This document shows positions 36,792 through 44,204 of a DNA stretch of 64,000 nt, in pieces. The notes beneath the pieces are model-generated. The model ran no database searches, was not told where the DNA came from, and worked only from the letters and a program-made list of their open reading frames with translations. The DNA lies in the NCBI GenBank assembly GCA_963695675.1, contig CAVOGY010000007.1:62001-126000 (forward strand), written 5' to 3'. How positions within the stretch are numbered: the stretch's first letter is position 1; each line of letters begins with the position of its first letter. Position numbers and translations under genes: made by a program. Source of the stretch: DASUPK01 sp963695675. Lineage in GTDB: Bacteria > Actinomycetota > Thermoleophilia > Solirubrobacterales > 70-9.

Positions 36792-37538
36792 TCACTCTCG
36801 CTCCGCGGCGCGAAGGGCCGAGGCGTGCGAGGCGGCCTCCAGCTCGTCGCCGAGCGGCTCGAGCTGCGGCTCGGAGCCCGTCTGACGTCCGATCGCGAGC
36901 GCGATCAGGTGGTCGGCGAGCCAGGCGTTCTTGGGCAGCAGCGGGCCGTGCAGGTAGGTGCCGATCATGTTGCGGCGCCTGACGCCCTCCTGGCCGTCGC
37001 TCCCGTTGTTCCCGTGCCCATGGAGGACGCGGCCCAGGGGCTGCGCATCCGGGCCGAGGTGGGTGCGTCCGCCGTGGTTCTCGAACCCCGCCAGCACCCT
37101 CGGCCCGTGCCCAAGATCGACCTCGATCGAGACGTTCCCGATCAGGCGCGGCCCGGGCTCCCGCACGGTCTCGAGGTCGGCGATGCCAAGGCCGGTGATC
37201 GATTGCGCGCCCAGCTGGTAGCGGCGACCGAGAAGCTGGTAGCCGCCGCAGACGGCTAGCAGGGCCGCCCCGTCGTCGACGGCCGAGGCGATCGCGTCGC
37301 GTTTCGTCCGCAGCATGTCCTCGGCGACCAGCACCTGGTCTCGGTCCTGCCCGCCGCCGATGTAGACCAGATCGTGTGCGGCAGGATCGAAGCCCTCGCC
37401 TGGGCCGGCGGCGGCGTAGTCGAACGGGATGCCCCGCCATTCGCAGCGGCGCTGCAGGAAGAGGATGTTGCCCCGGTCCGCGTAGATGTTCATCTGCTCG
37501 GGGTAGAGGGCGAGCAGGCGGAGCCCTGGGCCGCTCAC
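36792..37538 (-). CDS. gatD: Lipid II isoglutaminyl synthase, glutaminase subunit GatD
   Basis: GatD releases ammonia from glutamine for MurT, which amidates the D-Glu of lipid II. The 248-residue protein is a CobQ-like class I amidotransferase domain. It has YPEQMNIYADRGNILFL at the start, the nucleophile Cys in LLAVCGGYQLLG, and the catalytic His in GTYLHGPLL. The GTG start overlaps the stop of the upstream methyltransferase (GTGA). It is the last gene of a five-gene minus-strand set starting at 41282. Confidence 0.93.
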   Translation of the reverse strand: MSGPGLRLLALYPEQMNIYADRGNILFLQRRCEWRGIPFDYAAAGPGEGFDPAAHDLVYIGGGQDRDQVLVAEDMLRTKRDAIASAVDDGAALLAVCGGYQLLGRRYQLGAQSITGLGIADLETVREPGPRLIGNVSIEVDLGHGPRVLAGFENHGGRTHLGPDAQPLGRVLHGHGNNGSDGQEGVRRRNMIGTYLHGPLLPKNAWLADHLIALAIGRQTGSEPQLEPLGDELEAASHASALRAAERE

Positions 37539-38305
37539 TCGGGGACCTCGAGCAGCACGACAGTCGAGTCGGCCTCGTTGGGACCCGAGCTGATCTGGCG
37601 CCTCCCGGCGCTGCGCAGGCCGGCCTCCTCGGCCTCGAGCTCCAGCCGATCCGGGCTGACACGGTGGAGCACTTCGTCATGCACGGAGCGCTCCATGCGA
37701 CCGTCGGGGAAGACGCGCTCCCGCAGGCGGCGGACTTTGAGGACGTCATCGCTCACCTGGACCCAGAGCGGCTCGCTCGAATACACGCAGCCGTCGAGCT
37801 CGCGCATGTCGGGCAGGATCTGCGTGGCGGCGGCACCGGCGCTCAACAGGGTGGACTCGTCCACGACCGTCAGCGCGACCGCGGAGCCGGGCTCCATGAG
37901 GTCGCCGAGACGCCCGAGGAGCGCCGGCCTGGCCGCCCCGTCGAGCACCTGGATCACGTGCAGCGGGCCGATCGCAAGCTTCGGGCGGGACGGCAGGCAA
38001 AGGTCGGCGGGCGAGCCGAGGTCGGCGGCGACCAGAGAGAGCGGAAGTCCACGCTCGGAGGCGGAGCGCTCGAGCGCCGCGGCGAGATCGGGGTCGCGCT
38101 CCACCGCGATCACCTCATGGCCCTCGCCTGCGAGGTGGAGCCCGACGCGGCCCGCCCCGGCGCCGAGCTCGAGCACCGGCCCATCCGCGGCCTCGGCCAG
38201 CTCGGTCCAGAGGGGCAGATCAGCACCGTAGGAGCCGAACTCCACCTGCTGCCAGATGGCCGCCTCTGTCGCCTCCGGCGCAGCGGTGTTGCGGGCTCGG
38301 CTCAT
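37535..38305 (-). CDS. SAM-dependent methyltransferase between murT and gatD
   Basis: This 256-residue class I methyltransferase has motif I VLELGAGAGRVG, the acidic VIAVERDP strand and LVAADLGSP. Its start overlaps the murT stop (ATGA) and its stop overlaps the gatD start (GTGA), so it is translationally embedded in the amidation operon. The substrate is unknown. Position suggests a cell-wall precursor or a partner of MurT/GatD, but that is inference only. Confidence 0.85.
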   Translation of the reverse strand: MSRARNTAAPEATEAAIWQQVEFGSYGADLPLWTELAEAADGPVLELGAGAGRVGLHLAGEGHEVIAVERDPDLAAALERSASERGLPLSLVAADLGSPADLCLPSRPKLAIGPLHVIQVLDGAARPALLGRLGDLMEPGSAVALTVVDESTLLSAGAAATQILPDMRELDGCVYSSEPLWVQVSDDVLKVRRLRERVFPDGRMERSVHDEVLHRVSPDRLELEAEEAGLRSAGRRQISSGPNEADSTVVLLEVPE

Positions 38306-39678
38306 GCCCAGAAGTCCGCCGCGAGCCCGCGGTGGGAGAGCAACGTCCGGAGCTCGAGCAGCGCGGTGTAGGTGGGAAGGGCGAAGAGCCGGGCCGGGGC
38401 CTCGGAGACGGCCTCGTCGAGCGAGCTCTCGATCGACTCGATCACCTCGATCGAGTCCTGGGGCCAGCCCGCGTACTTGAGGCGAAGTGCCATTTCCGGG
38501 GCGCGCGTCCCCGCACAGATCACGCGGCGTACTCGGTCCGCCAGGAGCTCGAAGTCCGCGTCCCAGATCCAGGAGACGTCGCGGCCGTCCGCGATCCGAT
38601 CGTTGAGGGCGAGCCAGAGATCGATCCCGCCGTCGGTCGACTCGAGCCGCAGCGTGCGGAGCACCTCGTTCGCGCCGGCGGGGTTCTTGATCAGCAGGAT
38701 GGAGACGGGCTTGCCGGACACCTCGATCACCTCGACGCGGCCGAAGATGGCGCGCATGGACTCGAGGCCCTCGCGAATGCGCTCGAGCGACACGTCGGAA
38801 CGCAGCCCGGCGGTGAGCGCCGCGAGTGCGTTGTAGACGTTGTAGAGGCCCGGCAGGGGGAGCTCGAGGTCCAGATCACCCTGCGGCGTCGTGACGTGTA
38901 CACGCGAGCCGGAGATGCCGTGCAGCTCGATCTCCGTCGCCGCGACGTCCGGGGCCGGCCGGTCGGCGTCGCAGTTGGGGCAGGTGTAGTGCCCGAGGTG
39001 GCCGACGAAGGCGCGGTCGTAGACGTAGGGGGCACCGCAGCGCCGGCAGTGCTTGGCGTCGTGCGCGTGCTGGAGCTCCGGGAGGGCCACGCTGGTGTCC
39101 TCGATGCCGAAGTAGGTGACGCCCGGCCTGCGCCGGAGCTCGCGGTCCCGGCCCAGGTCCGCGATCAGGGGGTCGTCCGCGTTGAGAGCGAACTCGCACG
39201 ACCCCTGGAGATGGGCGACGAGCCCAGCCCACTCGTCCGCGACGTGCTCGAGCTCCCCGTAGCGGTCGAGCTGGTCCCGGAAGAGGTTCCCGAGCACGAG
39301 CAGGCGCGGGCGGAGGTGCGGCGCCACCCGCGGCAGCCAGCCCTCGTCGAGCTCAAAGAGACCCTCGTCGCCGCGCTGCTCGAGCAGGGCGGTGGCGACG
39401 CCCCAGTGCATGTTCGAGCCCGCTCGGTTGTGGACGGGCACGCGGCCATCCGTCCGGAGGATGCCGGAGATCATCCCAGCGGTCGTCGTCTTGCCGTTGG
39501 TCGAGCTGACCACGATCGACCCCCCTTCGAGGCCTTCAGCGAGACGGTCGATGGCGTCCGGCGCCATCCGAACCAGCATCCGGCCGGGGAGGGTCGTCCC
39601 CCCGCCGCGGCCGCTGCGGCGACTCAGAGTCCCCACGGCGCGCGCGAGGCTGCGCTTCGCGTCGAACAAAACGCTCAT
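38302..39678 (-). CDS. murT: Lipid II isoglutaminyl synthase, catalytic subunit MurT
   Basis: MurT is a Mur-ligase-like enzyme that uses ATP and GatD-derived ammonia to amidate the D-iso-glutamate of lipid II. Starting at ATG 39678 gives 458 residues. The Mur P-loop is SSTNGKTTT. The MurT-specific zinc ribbon is visible as CRRCGAPY and TCPNCDADRP. The C-terminal DUF1727 domain follows (LLIKNPAGANEVLRTL). The longer frame to 39735 lacks the conserved opening. It lies 14 nt downstream of the lipid kinase gene. Confidence 0.94.
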   Translation of the reverse strand: MSVLFDAKRSLARAVGTLSRRSGRGGGTTLPGRMLVRMAPDAIDRLAEGLEGGSIVVSSTNGKTTTAGMISGILRTDGRVPVHNRAGSNMHWGVATALLEQRGDEGLFELDEGWLPRVAPHLRPRLLVLGNLFRDQLDRYGELEHVADEWAGLVAHLQGSCEFALNADDPLIADLGRDRELRRRPGVTYFGIEDTSVALPELQHAHDAKHCRRCGAPYVYDRAFVGHLGHYTCPNCDADRPAPDVAATEIELHGISGSRVHVTTPQGDLDLELPLPGLYNVYNALAALTAGLRSDVSLERIREGLESMRAIFGRVEVIEVSGKPVSILLIKNPAGANEVLRTLRLESTDGGIDLWLALNDRIADGRDVSWIWDADFELLADRVRRVICAGTRAPEMALRLKYAGWPQDSIEVIESIESSLDEAVSEAPARLFALPTYTALLELRTLLSHRGLAADFWA

Positions 39679-39692
39679 TGGTCCGGCGCAGC

Positions 39693-40601
39693 TTAGGCGG
39701 GTTGCGGAGGCGCGATCACGCGGAGCGCACGGCACAGCACGCGTAGGGTCGCCGGAAGGTCTGCGAGGTGCTCGCCGTCCGCGTAGACCCCGAAGTTGCG
39801 ATCGGCGGTCACCGTCACGATGGAGCCGGCCGCCGGCAGCTCGATCACGCCGTCTTCTTCGATATGAGTCCCCTTGAACACCTTTGGCAGGTTCGTGAGG
39901 TACCTGAGCTTGCTGATCCCGTCGATGACAACGATGTCGAAGAGGCCGTCGTCGAGCTTCGCGTGGGGGGCCACGAACATGCCGCCGCCGAAGGCCTGGC
40001 TGTTTGCGATCGCGACGGAGTAACCCCTGTAGGTGGTGGGGTCACCGCCGCCCACGGCTACCTCGAAGGTCGCGGTGCGCCAGGCGACCATCGCGCGGAG
40101 GGCGGCGTACGCATAGACGAGGTTCCCCTTGACGAGCCGGGCCTCGTTGGCGATCCGATTTGCATCGGAGTCGAAGCCGAAGGAGGCGATGCCGAGGAAC
40201 CGGCGACCGTTCACCTCGCCGACGTCGATCAGCTGCTCAACTCCCGCCTCGAGGACACCCACGGCTCCGGCCGGATCCGAGGGGATGCCGAGAACTCGCG
40301 CCAGGTCGTTGCCGCGCCCGCCGGGGATGATCCCCATCGCGGCGTCCGTCTCGGCGAGCGCGCCGCCCACCTGGCCGATCAGGCCGTCGCCGCTCATCAC
40401 CACGGGAATCTCGCCGGCGTCGGCCGTCCGGCGCGCTTCGCTGACACCCTGCTCGAGACTCTCGGTCAGAACCACCCGATACCGGATCGACCGGCGATCG
40501 AACTCGCGTTCGACCTCTGGCAGGTGCTTCAGCGTCCGGCCGCCGGCCGAATGTGGGTTCACCAGAAGAACGTGGGAGCGGTCGGGATTGATCGCGTGCA
40601 T
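39693..40601 (-). CDS. Diacylglycerol/lipid kinase family protein
   Basis: The 302-residue protein has the DAGK catalytic fold: VLLVNPHSAGGRT at the start, the nucleotide loop VVMSGDGLIGQVGGAL and GIIPGGRGNDLAR. The C-terminal beta domain is intact. The usual bacterial GGDGT motif reads SGDGL here, as in sphingosine-kinase-type enzymes, so the lipid substrate could be other than diacylglycerol. Its start codon directly abuts the stop of the upstream methyltransferase, and murT follows, placing it in the cell-wall operon. Confidence 0.88.
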   Translation of the reverse strand: MHAINPDRSHVLLVNPHSAGGRTLKHLPEVEREFDRRSIRYRVVLTESLEQGVSEARRTADAGEIPVVMSGDGLIGQVGGALAETDAAMGIIPGGRGNDLARVLGIPSDPAGAVGVLEAGVEQLIDVGEVNGRRFLGIASFGFDSDANRIANEARLVKGNLVYAYAALRAMVAWRTATFEVAVGGGDPTTYRGYSVAIANSQAFGGGMFVAPHAKLDDGLFDIVVIDGISKLRYLTNLPKVFKGTHIEEDGVIELPAAGSIVTVTADRNFGVYADGEHLADLPATLRVLCRALRVIAPPQPA

Positions 40602-41282
40602 CTACTTGGGGGCGCCCTCGGGGGCCTGGCGGCCGACGAAGTAGGTGCCCTCGGCTGCCGTACCGCTCTCGATTCGCTCGATGCCGTGTCGCTCGAAGCC
40701 GCGCCGCAACACCGCCTCCGGCGTGTAGAAGGGCGTTCTCCGCCCCCAGCTCGCGGCGATCACCGCGAACCCGCTGTCCCTCAGCACGCGGGCGATCTCC
40801 GAGAAGAAGGGCGGCATGTTGAGCTGAGCTACGAGGTCGAACGAGTCGTCTTCAAAGGGAAGCTGAGCCGCGTCGGCAACCTTGAAGGCCACCCGGCCCT
40901 CGGGGTCGAGGCCGATCCGAGCCTGCGCGCGGCGCACCATCTCCTCCGAGAGGTCGATGCCTCTGACACGGGCGTGCGGGAACTCGCGGGCGATCAGGAG
41001 GGCCCCGTCGCCCAGCCCGGTGCCGATGTCGAGTGCCCGCTCGGGCTCCGGCCGGACGTGGAGCAGGCCGGCGGCAAGCGGCGCCAGGTAGCCCGGGGCG
41101 GAGCGGTTGACACGGTCACCCCAGGTGGATGCCTGTCCCTGCCAGTAGCGGTGGCTCCAACCTCGCAGCAGAGGCCAGGTGAACGGCGCGCGAGCCACGA
41201 TGGCGTTGATGGCCCTGCCCGTCAGCCGGACCCGGTTGGCGGGCTGCGAGGGATCCGAGTCGTGATCGACTGAGGTGGCCAC
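40602..41282 (-). CDS. Class I SAM-dependent methyltransferase
   Basis: This 226-residue protein has motif I ALDIGTGLGDGAL, motif II with VRGIDLSEEMV, and DAAQLPFEDDSFDLV before a C-terminal sheet. This pattern resembles UbiE/small-molecule methyltransferases. It is the first gene of the minus-strand operon that includes the lipid kinase, MurT and GatD. Substrate unknown. It is divergent from the cyclophilin lipoprotein gene, with 41 nt between. Confidence 0.85.
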   Translation of the reverse strand: MATSVDHDSDPSQPANRVRLTGRAINAIVARAPFTWPLLRGWSHRYWQGQASTWGDRVNRSAPGYLAPLAAGLLHVRPEPERALDIGTGLGDGALLIAREFPHARVRGIDLSEEMVRRAQARIGLDPEGRVAFKVADAAQLPFEDDSFDLVAQLNMPPFFSEIARVLRDSGFAVIAASWGRRTPFYTPEAVLRRGFERHGIERIESGTAAEGTYFVGRQAPEGAPK

Positions 41283-41323
41283 GCGGCGATCATTGCAGGC
41301 GCCCGCGGGTACGCTTCGGCGCC

Positions 41324-41968
41324 TTGAAGCTGCGGCGAACAGCGCTCGCGGTTGCGCCGGCGGTGCTGGTGCTGGCCGGATGCGGCGGCGGGGGAGGGGA
41401 CACCTCGACAGCCGCAGCCCTGCCCGTCGGTTGCAGCCGGGTGCCGGCGCCGCAGCCGAAGCAGATCAGCCTCTCGCGGCCGAGCGCCACGCTTGACGGC
41501 CCCGCGACGGCGACCGTCGAGACAAGCTGCGGCAGCTTCGTGATCGCCCTCGACACCGCCCGAGCACCGAAAACGACCTCGTCGTTCGCCTATCTGGCCC
41601 GCCGGGGTGTCTACAACGACACGCAGTTCCACCGGATCGTGCCGGGGTTCGTGATCCAGGGCGGGGATCCCACCGGCAGCGGCACCGGCGGCCCCGGTTA
41701 CTTCGTGGATGAGCCACCGCCGCGGAACCTCTCCTACCTCCGCGGGTTCGTGGCGATGGCCAAGACGGCCGTCGAGCCCCCCGGGCGCTCCGGGAGCCAG
41801 TTCTTCGTGGTGACGGAGCCGGATGCCGGTCTGACGCCCGACTACGCGCTGCTCGGGCGGGTGACCAACGGCTTCGACGTCGTGCAGCGCATCGAGCAGC
41901 TCGGCACTGCCGGCGGCACGCCCAAGGCGCCGGTGGTGATCCGGCGCGTCACGATCCAGGGCGGCTGA
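41324..41968 (+). CDS. Lipoprotein cyclophilin-type peptidyl-prolyl isomerase
   Basis: Peptidyl-prolyl isomerase anchored outside the membrane. The 214-residue protein starts at TTG 41324 with a lipoprotein signal ending LVLAGCGGGGG. The cyclophilin domain has FHRIVPGFVIQGGDPTGSGTGGPGY, split by the family's loops, and SGSQFFV. The catalytic Arg in FHRIVPGF is present. It overlaps the next start (ATG 41968) by one base. Confidence 0.92.
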   Translation: MKLRRTALAVAPAVLVLAGCGGGGGDTSTAAALPVGCSRVPAPQPKQISLSRPSATLDGPATATVETSCGSFVIALDTARAPKTTSSFAYLARRGVYNDTQFHRIVPGFVIQGGDPTGSGTGGPGYFVDEPPPRNLSYLRGFVAMAKTAVEPPGRSGSQFFVVTEPDAGLTPDYALLGRVTNGFDVVQRIEQLGTAGGTPKAPVVIRRVTIQGG

Positions 41969-42849
41969 TGGAGGGGGCTCGGGCCGGCGAACTGCAACCG
42001 AGCGAGTTCGACGTCCCCTCGGGCGGCGTCGAACTCGGCGGCGAGGAGGTGGGGGAGGGACCGCCGATCGTGCTCCTGCACGGGTTGACGGCGACCCGCC
42101 GCTACGTGCTGCACGGCTCGGTTACTCTGGCGCGGCGCGGCTATCGCCTGGTCTCCTACGACGCCCGCGGGCATGGGGCCTCGTCTCCCGCGCCCGAGGA
42201 CGAGGGCTACGACTACGGGGCGTTGACGCGAGATCTGGCAGCAGTTCTGGCGTCGCAGGCTCCCGGTGGCCGGCGGGTCCTGTGCGGGCACTCGATGGGA
42301 TGCCACACAGCTGTGGCGCACGCTCTCGAGCATGCGGGCGAGGTGGCCGCACTGGTCCTCGCCGGTCCGGTGACGCTCGGCATCCCTGCCACAGACGAGA
42401 CGCTCGCCTACTGGGATCGGCTCGCGGAGGGATTGGACAGCGACGGCGTCGACGGCTTCATGGAGGCCTACGAGGCGTCTCTCGAAGTCGCCCCTTCCTG
42501 GCGCGAGACGGCCCTGCGGATCACCCGTGAGCGGATGATGCTCCATGAGCACCCGGAGGCGGTGGCCAGGGCGCTTCGGGAGGTGCCGCGCTCGCTGCCC
42601 TTCGAGGGGCTTGCCGAGCTCGAGACGCTGGACGTGCCGGCCCTCGTGGTGGCGAGCTACGACGAGACCGACCCCGGCCACCCCTACGCAATCGCCGAGG
42701 CCTGGGCGGAGCGGCTGCCCGCCGGCAGACTGGTCAGCGAGGAGCCGGGCAAGTCCCCACTCGCCTGGCAGGGCGGCCGCCTCTCGCGGGTGATCGCCGA
42801 GTTCCTGGATGAGCCGCCGGTGCGGGGGCGGTTGGGCGACTCGTCCTAG
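41968..42849 (+). CDS. Alpha/beta hydrolase
   Basis: The 293-residue protein has the oxyanion-hole motif LLHGLTATRR, DARGHGAS, and the nucleophile elbow GHSMGC. A helical cap follows and a late LDVPALVVASYDETDP acid strand. The expected catalytic His is not certain: the C-terminal region (EEPGKSPLAWQGG) lacks the usual SH/GH pattern. It could be an esterase, lactonase or epoxide hydrolase. It is coupled to the cyclophilin gene and converges on a decayed DUF3052 gene. Confidence 0.83.
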   Translation: MEGARAGELQPSEFDVPSGGVELGGEEVGEGPPIVLLHGLTATRRYVLHGSVTLARRGYRLVSYDARGHGASSPAPEDEGYDYGALTRDLAAVLASQAPGGRRVLCGHSMGCHTAVAHALEHAGEVAALVLAGPVTLGIPATDETLAYWDRLAEGLDSDGVDGFMEAYEASLEVAPSWRETALRITRERMMLHEHPEAVARALREVPRSLPFEGLAELETLDVPALVVASYDETDPGHPYAIAEAWAERLPAGRLVSEEPGKSPLAWQGGRLSRVIAEFLDEPPVRGRLGDSS

Positions 42850-43069
42850 CCCGGCCGGTCCTGGAGCCGGATCACGAGGCGGAGGGCGGACCAGGTCTCG
42901 TCGATCGCAGCGACCTTGTTGTCGACCAGGCGGTTGGCGAGGCCGAGCTCGCGGGCGACGTCCTCGGTCATGTCGGTCTCGACGCCCGAGGCGCAGACGG
43001 AAATGCGACGCGGTTTCCCTCCTTGATGCCGAGCTTCTTGGCGAGTGATGTGCGCGAGTGTGCGGCCAT
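42846..43069 (-). pseudogene. DUF3052 family gene, internally deleted
   Basis: Reading from ATG 43069 gives the DUF3052 opening MAAHSRTSLAKKLGIKEGNRVA, then unrelated residues and a stop. The DUF3052 C-terminus (ETDMTEDVARELGLANRL; DETWSALRLVIRLQDR) follows in another frame to the stop at 42846. About 60-70 central residues of the family are missing and the frame is broken at about 43000. The remains are clearly one gene that lost its middle. Family function is unknown. Confidence 0.75.
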
Positions 43070-43133
43070 GCCGCCAACGTAGCCGAGCGGCTCCGCTGAG
43101 CCGGACGTAAGACCCGCCTCGTATATTGAGGGC

Positions 43134-43472
43134 GTGAGCCAGGACGACGGTTATCCGATCCACTATGGGGCCGTGCAGCGCGGCACCCCGGTCTACGCGT
43201 CGGACGGGCAGCCGGTGGGCAAGGTCGATGAGGTCGTCGACAACTATCGGGAGCGCATCCTGGACGGGTTCGTGATCGAGACCACGGACGGCGAGCTCCG
43301 ATTCGTGGATGCACCGGAGGTGGCGAGGACGGCCGAGCGAGCCGTTCGACTCTCGATCGACTCCGCCGCCGCGGCGCAACTGCCGCCGCCCGAGAAGGCC
43401 GCCCCGAACTTCAGCCCGCGGCGGAGCGGGCGCCTGGGCAAGCTCCTCGGCGGCAGCTGGCGGCGGCGCTAG
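43134..43472 (+). CDS. PRC-barrel domain protein
   Basis: The 112-residue protein starts at GTG 43134 and contains a PRC-barrel-like beta domain (GTPVYASDGQPVGKVDEVVDNYRERILDGFVIE). Pro/Arg-rich residues follow at the end (PRRSGRLGKLLGG). PRC-barrel proteins bind RNA, photosynthetic reaction centres or membranes in different lineages; the role here is unknown. It converges on the DUF72 gene with a 4-nt overlap. Confidence 0.75.
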   Translation: MSQDDGYPIHYGAVQRGTPVYASDGQPVGKVDEVVDNYRERILDGFVIETTDGELRFVDAPEVARTAERAVRLSIDSAAAAQLPPPEKAAPNFSPRRSGRLGKLLGGSWRRR

Positions 43473-44203
43473 ACCCCGAGCCGCTCCTTGAGCAGCTCCG
43501 CATTCCGGAGCGCGTAGCCCTCCCAGTCGTTGTTGAAGTAGGCGTAGACCTCGGTCTGCCTGCGCCACTGCGCGATCCGGCGCGCCCAGCTCTCGATTTC
43601 GGAGCGGGAGTAGTTGCCGCCCCGGCCGCGGTTGCCGCGGTGAAACCGGATGTAGGTCCAGTGGGTGGTGCGCTCGAGAGACTGGAACGGGCGGGTGGGA
43701 TCGTCCCCGATCACCAACGCGACCCCGTGCTTGCGGAGGAGGGCGTAGACCTCCTCTGTGAACCAGCTCGCGTGCCTGAACTCGCACGCGTGGCGGCCGG
43801 GAGGAAGCGCCGCCAAGGCGCCGGCGAGCCGCTCGTCGTCGCGGTGGAAGTTCTCCGGCAGCTGCCAGAGAACGGGCCCGAACTTCTCGGTTCTCGTCAG
43901 CGGCGCGAGCCGCTCGTAGAAGCGCTTGATGCCTGTGTCGAGCATGGTGAGGCGCTTGACGTGGGTCAGGTAGCGACTCGCCTTGACAGCGAAGATGAAT
44001 CCATCCGGGCTCTGATCGAGCCAGGACTCGACCGCCGAGGGCGAGGCGAGCCGGTAGAAGGTGCTGTTCACCTCCACGGTGTCGAAGTGCTCGGCGTAGC
44101 AGGCCAGCCAGCGTCGCTGCGGGAGACCCTTCGGATATAGGCGTTCTCGCCAGTGTGGATAGACCCAACCCGAGCAGCCCACATGGACCGGTCTGCGCGC
44201 CAA
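43469..44203 (-). CDS. DUF72 family protein (TIM-barrel), first paralogue
   Basis: This 244-residue protein matches DUF72/YecE: VGCSGWVYPHWRE at the start, EHFDTVEVNSTFYRL, FAVKASRYLTHVKRL, and CEFRHASWF near the middle. Its biochemical role is not established. A second, more distant DUF72 gene lies at 49097-49987. The start is ATG 44203, next to the SpoIIE-type phosphatase gene. Confidence 0.9.
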   Translation of the reverse strand: MARRPVHVGCSGWVYPHWRERLYPKGLPQRRWLACYAEHFDTVEVNSTFYRLASPSAVESWLDQSPDGFIFAVKASRYLTHVKRLTMLDTGIKRFYERLAPLTRTEKFGPVLWQLPENFHRDDERLAGALAALPPGRHACEFRHASWFTEEVYALLRKHGVALVIGDDPTRPFQSLERTTHWTYIRFHRGNRGRGGNYSRSEIESWARRIAQWRRQTEVYAYFNNDWEGYALRNAELLKERLGV

Positions 44204-44204
44204 C

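Noticed and set aside
43640..44140. Plus-strand 166-codon frame opposite the first DUF72 gene
   Set aside because: It is the reverse-strand shadow of a gene with clear DUF72 motifs.
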